This document shows positions 10,147 through 18,622 of a stretch of DNA of 64,000 nucleotides, piece by piece. Positions within the stretch are counted from its first letter, which is position 1. Every line of letters begins with the position of its first letter. Source of the stretch: Blattabacterium cuenoti (GTDB taxonomy: Bacteria > Bacteroidota > Bacteroidia > Flavobacteriales > Blattabacteriaceae); the NCBI RefSeq assembly GCF_014251735.1, contig NZ_CP059197.1, positions 124,001 through 188,000 on the forward strand, in the 5' to 3' direction. The notes beneath the pieces are model-generated. The model made no database searches. It saw only the letters and a list, made by a program, of their open reading frames with translations, and was not told the origin of the DNA. A program made the translations under genes and the position numbers.

Positions 10147-10169
10147 AAATTGTAATGTATCCGATTCTT

Positions 10170-10652
10170 TTAATAATTAGGATCTAAAACAAATAAAGGT
10201 TGATCATAATCAACTGGAGTAGAATCTTCTACAAGAATTTTCACAATTTTTCCATCTACTTCAGATTCTATATCATTAAATAGCTTCATTGCTTCTATTA
10301 CACAAATTTTTGTTCCTATTTTTATCTTATCTCCTACTTTCACAAAGGGGTCTTTATCTGGATGAGGTCTACGATAAAAAGTTCCAATCATAGGAGATTT
10401 AATAGTGATGTACTGATTCTTATCAGGTTTTTTTTCCATTTCTAATTTAGAAAACCTATCGGAAAAATCCGAAACAGGAGAATAAATTCTTCTGTTTTTT
10501 TTGTATAAAATTGGATTCAATGACTTGTTTCTTTTTTTTCTAAAAATGTTATTCTTAATATGAATTTGAGCTTCTCCTATTTTCACCCTTACTTCACGAA
10601 TATTAAATTTCGAAATCAATTGAATCAGTGATTTAATATTTTTAAAATCCAT
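10170..10652 (-). CDS. accB: Biotin carboxyl carrier protein of acetyl-CoA carboxylase
   Basis: A 160-residue carrier. The biotinylation motif EAMKL places the modified lysine at 123, inside a C-terminal lipoyl/biotinyl domain (about 80-160) that begins IKSPMIGTFYRRPHPDKDPFV. The N-terminal part (1-78) is a basic linker and dimerisation region. It is 23 bases upstream of accC and 20 bases after rpmF, so a three-gene operon is likely. Confidence 0.96.
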   Translation of the reverse strand: MDFKNIKSLIQLISKFNIREVRVKIGEAQIHIKNNIFRKKRNKSLNPILYKKNRRIYSPVSDFSDRFSKLEMEKKPDKNQYITIKSPMIGTFYRRPHPDKDPFVKVGDKIKIGTKICVIEAMKLFNDIESEVDGKIVKILVEDSTPVDYDQPLFVLDPNY

Positions 10653-10672
10653 AAATTTTACCGATAATCTAC

Positions 10673-10864
10673 TTAAGATGGATTATCTTTTTGCAATACC
10701 ATTTTCCCTCTATAATATAGTTTGCCTTCATGCCAATAAGCATGGTGATACAAATGTTTTTGGTGAGTTAAAGGACATTTAACTAATAAAGGTTCCTGTA
10801 TTTTTATATGAGCTCTTCTTTTATTTCTCCTAGATTTAGATTGTCTTCTTTTAGGATGTGCCAT
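10673..10864 (-). CDS. rpmF: 50S ribosomal protein L32
   Basis: A 63-residue ribosomal protein with the diagnostic MAHPKRRQSKSRRNKRRAH start. The zinc Cys pairs of some L32 proteins are reduced (one Cys, KCPLTHQKH), fitting a zinc-free type. It leads accB-accC; coupling of rpmF with fatty acid synthesis genes is an old bacterial arrangement. Confidence 0.96.
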   Translation of the reverse strand: MAHPKRRQSKSRRNKRRAHIKIQEPLLVKCPLTHQKHLYHHAYWHEGKLYYRGKMVLQKDNPS

Positions 10865-10987
10865 AATAAATAATATACTCTTTTAATAAATCACTAATTT
10901 AGAAATAAAATTAAATGCTCTATAATAAAAATAATTTTTTTATATTTAATAATCATATTCCTAATAAGTTTTTCTTGATTTTTTTTT

Positions 10988-12463
10988 ATGCATCAATTAA
11001 CTAAACGTAGTGTGGATTATTCCAAATGGTATAATGAAATTATCATTAGATCTGGCTTAGCAGAATTTTCCGGCATTCGTGGTTTTATGATTATCAAGCC
11101 ATATGGTTTTTCTATATGGGAAATCATAAAAAACACATTAGACAAAATGTTTAAAGAAACGGGACATGAAAATGTTTATTTCCCCATGCTTATTCCTAAA
11201 TCATCTTTCTCGAAAGAAAAAAAACATATTGCAAGTTTTTCTAAAGGATGCGCTATAGTCACGCATTGTAAGTTGAAAAAAAATATAGATCAAGAGGAAT
11301 TAACTGTAGATCCACAATCTAAACTACAAGAAGAATTAGTTATTCGACCTACTTCTGAAAGTATCATATGGAAAACTTATCGACAATGGATTCATTCTTA
11401 TAGAGATCTTCCTATTCTTTTGAATCAATGGGGAAATGCTATTAGATGGGAAATGCGAACCCGTTTATTTTTAAGAACTTCTGAATTTTTATGGCAAGAA
11501 GGTCATACGGCTCATTCTACTGAACAAGAGGCCCTCGAAGAAACTAAAAAAATATTAAATATTTATACGGATTTTTCTGAAAACATTATGGCAATTCCTG
11601 TAGTACAAGGAGTGAAACCATATATGGATAAATTTTCTGGATCTGAAACCACATTCAGTCTAGAAGCCATGATGCAAGATGGAAGAGCTTTACAAATTGG
11701 AACTTCACATTTTCTTGGACAAAATTTTTCAAAAGCTTTCGATGTGAAATTCACTAATAAAAATGGGAAACAAGAATATGTATGGTCTACATCTTGGGGA
11801 GTTTCTACTAGATTAATAGGTGGAATCGTCATGTTACACTCAGATGATTATGGATTAATTTTACCTCCTAAAATAGCTCCTATACAAATAGTTATTATTC
11901 CTATATACAAAAACCAGCAAGAATTAAGTAAAATAAATGAAATAGCTGTAAGGATACAAAAGATTATAAAAGAAAAAGGATTTAGTGTGAAATATGATAA
12001 CAGAGAGTTTTTTACCCCTGGATGGAAATTTCATGAATACGAAATGAAGGGGATCCCCATACGAATTCACATTGGTTTGGATGAAATCATAAAAGAAAAA
12101 GCCGAAGTGTTTAGAAGAGACACTTACGAAAAAGTAGATGTTTCTTGGAATCATCTCATCACTTTTATTCCAAAACTTCTTGATAAAATACAAAAAAATC
12201 TATATCAAAGAGCTTTAAATCGAACAAAAAAATTGACCATGATTTCAGATCATTATGAAGATTTTAAAAAAAAAATAAACAATGTAGGAGGTTTTATTTT
12301 GGCTCATTGGGATGGAACGCAAAATACAGGAAAAAAAATTCAAGAAGAAACGGAAGCTACTATACGTTGTATTCCAATTGATACTAAAAAAAAAGAAGTC
12401 GGAAAATGTATTTATTCTGGAAATCATTCTTCTCAAAGAGTTGTTTTTGCAAAATCTTATTAA
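10988..12463 (+). CDS. proS: Prolyl-tRNA synthetase (archaeal/eukaryotic-type)
   Basis: A 491-residue class II aminoacyl-tRNA synthetase lacking the large editing insertion of E. coli ProS. Class II motif 2 is seen at QWGNAIRWEMRTRLFLRTSEFLWQEGHTAH, and motif 3 in the STRLIGGIVMLHSDDYGLILP segment. The C-terminal extension ends VVFAKSY, the terminal Tyr being typical of the archaeal/eukaryal short form that Bacteroidetes also use. The 123-base gap before it is divergent with rpmF and contains no obvious gene. Confidence 0.96.
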   Translation: MHQLTKRSVDYSKWYNEIIIRSGLAEFSGIRGFMIIKPYGFSIWEIIKNTLDKMFKETGHENVYFPMLIPKSSFSKEKKHIASFSKGCAIVTHCKLKKNIDQEELTVDPQSKLQEELVIRPTSESIIWKTYRQWIHSYRDLPILLNQWGNAIRWEMRTRLFLRTSEFLWQEGHTAHSTEQEALEETKKILNIYTDFSENIMAIPVVQGVKPYMDKFSGSETTFSLEAMMQDGRALQIGTSHFLGQNFSKAFDVKFTNKNGKQEYVWSTSWGVSTRLIGGIVMLHSDDYGLILPPKIAPIQIVIIPIYKNQQELSKINEIAVRIQKIIKEKGFSVKYDNREFFTPGWKFHEYEMKGIPIRIHIGLDEIIKEKAEVFRRDTYEKVDVSWNHLITFIPKLLDKIQKNLYQRALNRTKKLTMISDHYEDFKKKINNVGGFILAHWDGTQNTGKKIQEETEATIRCIPIDTKKKEVGKCIYSGNHSSQRVVFAKSY

Positions 12464-12484
12464 TTCAATTAAGAATAAGTGAGA

Positions 12485-13432
12485 TTAAAAAACGTTTAAT
12501 TTTCCTATAAATCTATTTATAGATGTGTATTTCTTTTTTTGTAAAAGATGAACTAACTCTTTTCTCAATCTATCAAAAATAGAGACCCCTTCTTTTATAA
12601 ATTGTGTTCCTATTTGAACCGCTGATGCCCCACATAATATATGTTCAAAAATATCTTCTCCGGAACAAATACCTCCACATCCTATTATAGGAATTTCTTT
12701 GCGTAGGTAAGTATAAAATTGACGAATATTGGCTAATGCAAATGGTTTAATAGTTTTTCCTCCTATCCCTCCAAAACCCATTTTTGGTTGAATCACCACA
12801 GTTTCTTTATTGATATCAATGAAAAGACCATTAGGCAAACTATTAATACAAGTAACAAAGGAAATAGGATATTTATTTAATATAAAAGCCATTTTTTGAA
12901 TATGCTTATTTTCAAAATAAGGAGGTAACTTAATCCCTAAAGGTTTTTTATAAAATTTAAATATATTTTCGAGAATTTTCGAAATATTATTAAAATCATA
13001 ACCTAATACTTGATCTTTTCCAATAATATTTGGACAAGACAAATTTAATTCTACTGCACTGATATGGGAAGAAAGATTTGCTTTATGAAGAAGAATATAA
13101 TTTTCCTCTATAGTAAGTCCTGATATCGATAAAAAAAAAGGTTTTTGATGATTTTTTTTTTCTAAGAAATCTAAATAAAAATCTATTCCGAGATTGGGGA
13201 GTCCCATAGAATTAATACTTCCCATATTCCATTCGAAATATCTAGGCTCTAGATTTCCTTTTCTTGGTTTCAATGTGCAACTTTTTGTTACAACAGCTCC
13301 AGAAGAGCTGACTATTAATTTATTAAGATCTACTTCTGTAGTACAGAGGACTCCTGATGCATTCATAATACAAGAAGCAAGTTTGATCCCATTTATATTA
13401 GCGGATATATCTATTTTTTTTTTCATGATCAT
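12485..13432 (-). CDS. pyrD: Dihydroorotate dehydrogenase, class 1A type
   Basis: Oxidises dihydroorotate to orotate, the fourth step of UMP synthesis. The protein looks like the soluble homodimeric class 1A enzymes of Lactococcus and yeast: MNASGV near the start, WNMGSINSMGLPNLG, the catalytic Cys in VELNLSCPN, the SLPNGLFID loop and the FMN-binding GFGGIGG and GCGGI segments. Class 1A enzymes use fumarate; there is no PyrK-type partner nearby and no membrane anchor typical of class 2. The frame is open to 13495, but the upstream part is hydrophobic junk overlapping the promoter region, so starts at 13432 or 13426 are preferred. It is divergent from the UMP synthase gene. Confidence 0.93.
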   Translation of the reverse strand: MIMKKKIDISANINGIKLASCIMNASGVLCTTEVDLNKLIVSSSGAVVTKSCTLKPRKGNLEPRYFEWNMGSINSMGLPNLGIDFYLDFLEKKNHQKPFFLSISGLTIEENYILLHKANLSSHISAVELNLSCPNIIGKDQVLGYDFNNISKILENIFKFYKKPLGIKLPPYFENKHIQKMAFILNKYPISFVTCINSLPNGLFIDINKETVVIQPKMGFGGIGGKTIKPFALANIRQFYTYLRKEIPIIGCGGICSGEDIFEHILCGASAVQIGTQFIKEGVSIFDRLRKELVHLLQKKKYTSINRFIGKLNVF

Positions 13433-13482
13433 ATAATAAATTATGTAAATAATATAACACAAAACCCACAAGGATAAAATTT

Positions 13483-13497
13483 TTAACTTTACCAAAA
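13483..13497 (+). promoter_or_regulatory. Candidate promoter element upstream of pyrEF
   Basis: TTAACTTTACCAAAA sits 26 bases before the UMP synthase ATG. It matches 14 of 15 bases of the element at 38982-38996 upstream of purA. The TAACTTTA core is one base from the Bacteroidetes -7 consensus TAnnTTTG. Confidence 0.3.
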
Positions 13498-13508
13498 AGA
13501 GGTTTTTT

Positions 13509-14876
13509 ATGGAAGAAAAAGAACAGTTTTTTTTAAAAATTTATAATTTAGGTATCATCAAATTTGGTGATTTCACCTTGAAAAGTGGAATGACTTCTCC
13601 TATATATATAGACTTTCGTCCAATAGCTTCTAGACCAGATTTATTAATCAAACTTTCTGATTTGCTTCTTAGTGAAGTTCCATATCATACGTTTGAACTT
13701 ATTTGTGGAGTTCCATATGCGGCTTTACCTATAGCTACTACTTTATCCTTAAGGTCAAACATCCCTTTGATTATTAAGAGAAAAGAAAATAAAGGCTATG
13801 GAACTAAGCGAATGATAGAAGGGATTTACAAAAGAGGACAAAATTGTCTTCTTATAGAAGATGTAATAACAAGTGGAGATAGTTTATTACAAACCGTGAG
13901 AGATCTTGAAAAAGAAGGATTGATTATTAAAAACATTCTATCTATTCTTGATCGTGAACAAGGAGGAATAGATAATATCAAAAAAAGAGGATTTAATATA
14001 CGGACTTTATTTCGTATAGGAGAAGTTTTAAAAATATTAGAAAAAAAAGATCTTTTAAAGGAAAAAGAGATACATATCATTCAACTTTTTTTCAAAAAAA
14101 AGAATAAAAAAAATTTTCAGGAAAAACGTATTTCCTATGAAGAAAAAAAAGAAAAAATTTCTCATCCCATTGGAAAAAAACTTCTTGACATAACGTTGAA
14201 AAAAAAAACCAATTTGATTGTTTCAGCAGACTTAATATACTCTGAAAAAATTTTAGAACTAGTTAATTTGACAGGAGATTCCATTTGTGGATTGAAACTG
14301 CATGCAGATATTATTAGTGATTTTTCATCTTCATTCATTGCCTCTCTTAAAAAAATTTCTGTAGAAAAGAAATTTTTATTATTTGAAGATAGAAAATTAT
14401 GTGATGTAGGACCTACTAATTATCTGCAATTACATCATGGAATACATAAAATTTCTTCTTGGGCAGATATTTTAACTGTACATGTACTTGCGGGAAGTAT
14501 CAGTATACAAAACTTGAATATTCCTCCAAATATGGGATTGATTACTGTATCTGAAATGTCTTCTTCTGGAAGATTATCTGATGATAATTATATAAGAAAA
14601 GCTTTAAACATTTCTTTGAAAAATCCAAAAGTAATTGGAACCGTTGCACAAAGAAAAGTAGACGATAGATTATTATTATTTACTCCTGGAATTCATTTTT
14701 CTCAATCAAAAGAAAATTCTATGGGAAATACGTACATTCATCCTAATCAAGCATTTCAAGAAAGCAGAAGTGATTTTATCATAGTTGGAAAAGCTATTTA
14801 TCAATCTAAAAATCCAAAAATAGTGGCAGAAAAATATAGAGAGGTAGGATGGACCGCTTATAAAAATGGACTTTAG
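13509..14876 (+). CDS. pyrEF: Fused orotate phosphoribosyltransferase / OMP decarboxylase (UMP synthase)
   Basis: A 455-residue bifunctional protein for the last two steps of UMP synthesis. Residues 1 to about 205 are OPRT: KSGMTSPIYIDFRPI, GVPYAALPIAT, YGTKRMIEG and the PRPP loop LLIEDVITSGDS. After a Lys-rich linker (about 195-220) comes OMP decarboxylase: SADLIYSEKIL, the catalytic D-x-K-x-x-D element in FEDRKLCDVG, SEMSSSGRLS and the phosphate-binding FIIVGKAIY. Order and segment spacing resemble animal UMP synthase rather than separate bacterial PyrE and PyrF. No frameshift is seen in the linker despite many A runs. It is transcribed divergently from pyrD, so the two probably share a control region. 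Confidence 0.95.
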   Translation: MEEKEQFFLKIYNLGIIKFGDFTLKSGMTSPIYIDFRPIASRPDLLIKLSDLLLSEVPYHTFELICGVPYAALPIATTLSLRSNIPLIIKRKENKGYGTKRMIEGIYKRGQNCLLIEDVITSGDSLLQTVRDLEKEGLIIKNILSILDREQGGIDNIKKRGFNIRTLFRIGEVLKILEKKDLLKEKEIHIIQLFFKKKNKKNFQEKRISYEEKKEKISHPIGKKLLDITLKKKTNLIVSADLIYSEKILELVNLTGDSICGLKLHADIISDFSSSFIASLKKISVEKKFLLFEDRKLCDVGPTNYLQLHHGIHKISSWADILTVHVLAGSISIQNLNIPPNMGLITVSEMSSSGRLSDDNYIRKALNISLKNPKVIGTVAQRKVDDRLLLFTPGIHFSQSKENSMGNTYIHPNQAFQESRSDFIIVGKAIYQSKNPKIVAEKYREVGWTAYKNGL

Positions 14877-14997
14877 AAATTATACTTAATATTATAACAA
14901 GACTTCAAATTAAAACATGAATAGATTAAGTTTTTTTTCAAAAAAATTAATGATACTGATTATATTTTTGTTTAATTTGTGCATAGATAGATAAGAG

Positions 14998-15071
14998 GAG
15001 GATGATAGAATTAAATATTTTTTTCTCGAAAGAGACATTATTAATTATGTTTTATCATCTTTATTATCCTC
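14998..15071 (+). other. Intergenic inverted repeat, possible structured RNA
   Basis: Inside the 243-base gap between pyrEF and marC, GAGGATGATA (14998-15007) pairs with TATTATCCTC (15062-15071) over 10 bp with one G-U. Nested inside are AATTAA/TTAATT (15009-15014 with 15041-15046) and a TCTC-GAAA-GAGA tetraloop hairpin (15024-15035). No open frame fits here. It could be a small RNA, a leader structure for marC, or chance. The rest of the gap shows nothing recognisable. Confidence 0.3.
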
Positions 15072-15119
15072 AAAAAACTCTAATTCGAAACTTAAAATTT
15101 TTTTGAATAAATTTTGAAT

Positions 15120-15692
15120 ATGGAATGGATAAATTCATTAATCAGTTGTTTCATGATCCTTTTTAGCATTATCGATATACTAGGAAATGCTCCCATAATT
15201 ATGGGTTTTAAATCCAAAGGAAATATTATAGAGACAAAAAAAGTGATAGTGACTTCTCTTATTATCTTTTTATCTTTTTTGTTTTTAGGACAACCGATGC
15301 TAAAGATTATTGGTGTAGATGTCCACTCTTTTTCTGTTGCAGGATCTATCGTTTTGTTTCTAATTGGATTAGAAATGATTTTAGGCATAGATCTTCATAA
15401 AGTCACAGAAAATGCCCAAACTTCTATCGTTCCAATTGCTTTTCCACTTATAGCGGGACCTGGATCATTGACTACTCTAATTTCGCTAAGAACTACATAT
15501 GATGTAAATGTTATTCTTATCTCATTGATACTAAATATGATAGTCGTTTACTTTGTCATAGATAGATGTGATTTTATAGCTGAAAAAATAGGAAATAATG
15601 GTTTAGATATACTAAAAAAGATATTCGGGATCGTTTTATTAGCTTTTGCAGTAAAAATTTTTGGAGCTAACGCAGGTCAATTATTTCAATAA
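15120..15692 (+). CDS. MarC family integral membrane protein
   Basis: A 190-residue protein with six predicted membrane helices and the MarC/UPF0056 pattern: D-I-L-G-N-A-P near residue 20, SFSVAGSIVLFLIGLEMILG, and PIAFPLIAGPGSLTTLI. The substrate and role are unknown for this family; the old link to multiple antibiotic resistance was not upheld. The ATG at 15120 is preferred over the in-frame TTG at 15114. Its 3' end overlaps the rnpA end by seven bases, tail to tail. Confidence 0.9.
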   Translation: MEWINSLISCFMILFSIIDILGNAPIIMGFKSKGNIIETKKVIVTSLIIFLSFLFLGQPMLKIIGVDVHSFSVAGSIVLFLIGLEMILGIDLHKVTENAQTSIVPIAFPLIAGPGSLTTLISLRTTYDVNVILISLILNMIVVYFVIDRCDFIAEKIGNNGLDILKKIFGIVLLAFAVKIFGANAGQLFQ

Positions 15693-16094
15693 ATATGTTC
15701 AGTATTTATAATTATATTAAATATTTTTTTAATAGAGTAATTAATATCCTGGAATTTTGGTAAAAATTTTCCTACATAAATAAATACAATATGATAACTA
15801 CAACTAGTTCGCTTTATTTTTTCTTCTAAAATAGATTTATTCAATAAAAAAGAGGCCCGCAATAAACGTTTTATTCTATTTCTATGTACGGATTTTTTGA
15901 ACTTTTTTTTTTACCAAAGTCCCAATTAGCTTTGTCCATCTCGTTTTATTTTCCTTATTCGGATACAATAAAAAAAAACTATAAACAGGGAATACGGGTA
16001 ATAATTTTCCGTATTTGATTGTATTATAAATAATATTTTTTTTTCTTTTTACTTCAAAGCCCATACATACATACATTTCAAGTTTTCTCATCAT
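15686..16094 (-). pseudogene. rnpA: RNase P protein component, split by a +1 frameshift in a run of ten A
   Basis: Reading the minus strand, the first frame (to the TAG near 15887) gives EVKRKKNIIYNTIKYGKLL and YSFFLLYP, the start of RnpA. It then hits ten A (15903-15912). Removing one A joins it to a frame that gives VKKKFKKSVHRNRIKRLLRA, the signature RNR motif, and runs to a TGA at 15686-15688. Both halves are well preserved and the join reproduces the family alignment exactly, so the decay is recent or the message is corrected by polymerase slippage, as described for A-tracts in insect endosymbionts. A sequencing error is the alternative. The start is uncertain: ATGs at 16094, 16091, 16076 and 16064 are in frame, and the first ones overlap the fbp end. 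RnpB is intact at 3.8 kb. Confidence 0.88.
16062..16076. repeat. Tetranucleotide repeat CATA in the rnpA start region
   Basis: CATACATACATACAT holds three full CATA units plus CAT. On the minus strand it supplies four ATGs, four bases apart, at 16076, 16072, 16068 and 16064; the first and last are in the rnpA frame. Slippage of one unit would change the frame. Confidence 0.8.
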
Positions 16095-17079
16095 TCATAA
16101 ATTCCTCCAACTTTGAAACCATCCCTACAGGTCCACAAATGAATGGAGTCCTTTGATGTAATTTGAAAGGTTCTATATCTAGAATTCTTTTTTTTCCATC
16201 AGAAGCTTTTCCACCCGCTTGTTCTGTTAAAAATGCCATAGGATTGCATTCATAAAGTAACCTCAATTTTCCATTTGGAGAAAGCGCTGTTTTAGGATAT
16301 ATATATATACCTCCTTGTATCATATTTCTATGAAAATCTCCCACTAACGATCCAATATATCGTGCCGTATAAGGACGATTATCTTTTTCTTCTTGACAAT
16401 ATCTTATAAATTTTTTTATTCCATTAGGAAATCTAATATAATTTCCCTCGTTGATAGAATAAATTTTTTCTACTTCAGGAAAATGAAGTTTAGGATGAGA
16501 TAAATAAAAAGTTCCTACAGAAGGATCTAAAGTAAATCCATGTACTCCATTTCCTGTAGTATAGACTAAGATAGTGGAAGATCCATAAATAATATATCCT
16601 GCAATAATTTGTTGATTTCCTTTTTGTAAAAAATCTTCTATTCTTAAATCCATTTGAATAGGAGTATTTTTGATATACACTGAAAATATAGTACCAATAG
16701 ACACATTGACATCTATATTGGAAGAACCATCCAGTGGATCTATTAAAACAATGTATTTATTTTGAAGAGGATTTTCTTTTTCTCCATTTATAACTATAAA
16801 ATCTTTGCTTTCTTCCGAAGCTATGCCACAAACTACATTTCTGCTTTTAAATGATTCAATAAAAATTCTATGTGCAAAATCATCTAGTTTTTGTTGATTT
16901 TCTCCTTGTATATTAGTTATTCCGGAACTCCCAATTTTTTCGGTTAAACCGGCTTTATTCACCTCCTTATTAATAGCTTTAGCTGCTAATTTAATAGAAC
17001 TGAATAAACGTAATAAATCTTCTGTGGAATATAAAAAACGATCCCTATTTTCTATGATAAATTCTCCTAATGTATACAT
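16078..17079 (-). CDS. fbp: Fructose-1,6-bisphosphatase class I
   Basis: A 333-residue gluconeogenic phosphatase converting fructose 1,6-bisphosphate to fructose 6-phosphate. Seen: [17 protein letters not shown] near residue 51, ASEES metal site, the [22 protein letters not shown] metal and phosphate loop near 113, [12 protein letters not shown] and the C-terminal [10 protein letters not shown]. Together with fba at 55.1 kb it suggests gluconeogenic carbon flow. It overlaps the longest possible rnpA start. A candidate promoter lies about 130 bases upstream. Confidence 0.96.
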   Translation of the reverse strand: MYTLGEFIIENRDRFLYSTEDLLRLFSSIKLAAKAINKEVNKAGLTEKIGSSGITNIQGENQQKLDDFAHRIFIESFKSRNVVCGIASEESKDFIVINGEKENPLQNKYIVLIDPLDGSSNIDVNVSIGTIFSVYIKNTPIQMDLRIEDFLQKGNQQIIAGYIIYGSSTILVYTTGNGVHGFTLDPSVGTFYLSHPKLHFPEVEKIYSINEGNYIRFPNGIKKFIRYCQEEKDNRPYTARYIGSLVGDFHRNMIQGGIYIYPKTALSPNGKLRLLYECNPMAFLTEQAGGKASDGKKRILDIEPFKLHQRTPFICGPVGMVSKLEEFMNDEKT

Positions 17080-17211
17080 GATGTATTGGAAAATATATAA
17101 ATATCAGATTTTTTTTCTTTTCTGAAAGCATTGAATCTTTATGAAAAAGACAAAGATTTTTAAATAAAATAAAAATCATCTATTTATGTACTTAATATTC
17201 TATTTTTTGTA

Positions 17212-17219
17212 CAAATTTA
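17212..17219 (-). promoter_or_regulatory. Candidate -7 element for fbp
   Basis: On the minus strand TAAATTTG matches the Bacteroidetes -7 consensus TAnnTTTG, 133 bases upstream of the fbp ATG. No convincing -33 TTTG at the expected spacing. The remaining 17080-17365 gap holds no gene that I can see. Confidence 0.3.
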
Positions 17220-17365
17220 GAGTTAATTTCATTTGAAAACATGATAGAATACAAACTGTAAAAATTCAAATTTTAATCTTTAAAAAAAAAGTTATAAATT
17301 TTTAACCACAAAAAAAAGAAGGAATAAATACATTCATTCGTTTTTTTGAGTAATTTTATTAGTTC

Positions 17366-18133
17366 ATGAAAATTCTTCAAATTTCATTTATATTATTATG
17401 GCGTGCCTGGTTTTTTCTAATCAATATCTTTTTAGTGCCATTATGGGCAGGAGCATCTATTCCATTTCTTTTTAAAGATAAATATTATCATATTGCATAT
17501 TGGTTTCACCAAATGTGGGCAAGGAGCAATCTTTTTCTCATGGGGTTTTGGTATGTACTAGAAAAAGATAAAGAAACATTAGATAAGAATAAACAATATG
17601 TGATTATCAGTAATCATAGTTCTATTATGGACATTATGTTGATTTACTCTTTAATGAGAAACCATCCCTTAGTTTTTGTAGGAAAAGCAGAGTTAGCCAA
17701 ACTTCCTTTTTTCGGTTTTGTTTATAGAAGAAGCAATATATTAATAGACAGGAAAAATTTGTCTAGTTGCATACAAGTATTTAAACAAATACAGGAAAAA
17801 GTCGATTCTGGAAAAAGTGTTTGTATTTTTCCAGAAGGAGGAGTTCCTAATCCTTCTATTTTTTTAGATCATTTTAAAAGTGGTGCCTTTTCTATCGCTA
17901 TAATAAAAAAGATACCTATTGTTCCAATTACCATAGCTGATATAAAAACAAAATTTCCCAGTTTTCCTATTATAAAGGGTGGACCTGGAAAAATACGAAT
18001 AAAACAACATCATTCCATTTCAACAAAAAACTTATCCTTAAAAGACAAAAATTTTTTAAAAGAAAAATGTTTTAATTTAATTAAATATCAATTAGAAAAA
18101 TTTGAACGTGAAAAAATAAAAAATGATAATTAA
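17366..18133 (+). CDS. plsC: 1-acyl-sn-glycerol-3-phosphate acyltransferase
   Basis: A 255-residue membrane acyltransferase that makes phosphatidic acid from lysophosphatidic acid. Two N-terminal hydrophobic segments (about 5-35) are followed by the catalytic HX4D motif in SNHSSIMD near residue 88, GKAELAKLPFFGFVYRR, and the glycerol-phosphate-binding FPEGG near 154. Length is normal for the family. It lies four bases before rnhA. Confidence 0.93.
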   Translation: MKILQISFILLWRAWFFLINIFLVPLWAGASIPFLFKDKYYHIAYWFHQMWARSNLFLMGFWYVLEKDKETLDKNKQYVIISNHSSIMDIMLIYSLMRNHPLVFVGKAELAKLPFFGFVYRRSNILIDRKNLSSCIQVFKQIQEKVDSGKSVCIFPEGGVPNPSIFLDHFKSGAFSIAIIKKIPIVPITIADIKTKFPSFPIIKGGPGKIRIKQHHSISTKNLSLKDKNFLKEKCFNLIKYQLEKFEREKIKNDN

Positions 18134-18136
18134 CTC

Positions 18137-18622
18137 GTGAACAAAAAGATTCATATTTACACAGATGGTTCTTCTAAAGGAAATCCTGGACCTGGTGGAT
18201 ATGCGATTTTTATAGAAGTAGTAGGAACTTCTTATAGAAAAGTACTTTCCGAAGGTTTTCGTTATACCACTAATAATCGAATGGAACTATTAGCCATCAT
18301 AGTTGGATTAGAAAAAATTACAAAAACGAAACAGAATATTGTTGTGTTTACCGATTCTAAATATGTGGTAAATACTATTCAAAACAATTGGATATATAAA
18401 TGGAAAAAAAATAATTTTTATAAAAAAAAAAACGTAGATCTATGGATCCGATTTTTAGATATATTTAATCAACATTTTATTGTGTTTCAATGGATAAAAG
18501 GACATGATTTTCATTATATTAATGATTATTGTGATCGACTATCCGTAGAAGCTTCCAAAAGAAAAAATCTAAAAATAGATCATGTTTATGAGAAATATGA
18601 AAAGAAAAAAAATATTCATTAA
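18137..18622 (+). CDS. rnhA: Ribonuclease HI
   Basis: A 161-residue enzyme that cuts RNA in RNA-DNA hybrids. The four catalytic acids are visible: D in IYTDGSSKGNPGPGGYA, E in TNNRMELLAI, D in FTDSKYV and D in NDYCDRLS; the flap His is in KGHDFHYIND. The start is GTG at 18137, giving the family N-terminus directly. It is probably co-transcribed with plsC. Its stop overlaps the end of the convergent methyltransferase gene by four bases. Confidence 0.95.
   Translation: MNKKIHIYTDGSSKGNPGPGGYAIFIEVVGTSYRKVLSEGFRYTTNNRMELLAIIVGLEKITKTKQNIVVFTDSKYVVNTIQNNWIYKWKKNNFYKKKNVDLWIRFLDIFNQHFIVFQWIKGHDFHYINDYCDRLSVEASKRKNLKIDHVYEKYEKKKNIH

Noticed and set aside
14100-14180. Possible frameshift in the A-rich linker of the fused UMP synthase
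   Set aside because: The linker has several A runs of six to eight, but the frame is continuous and both flanking domains are complete, so no break needs to be invoked.
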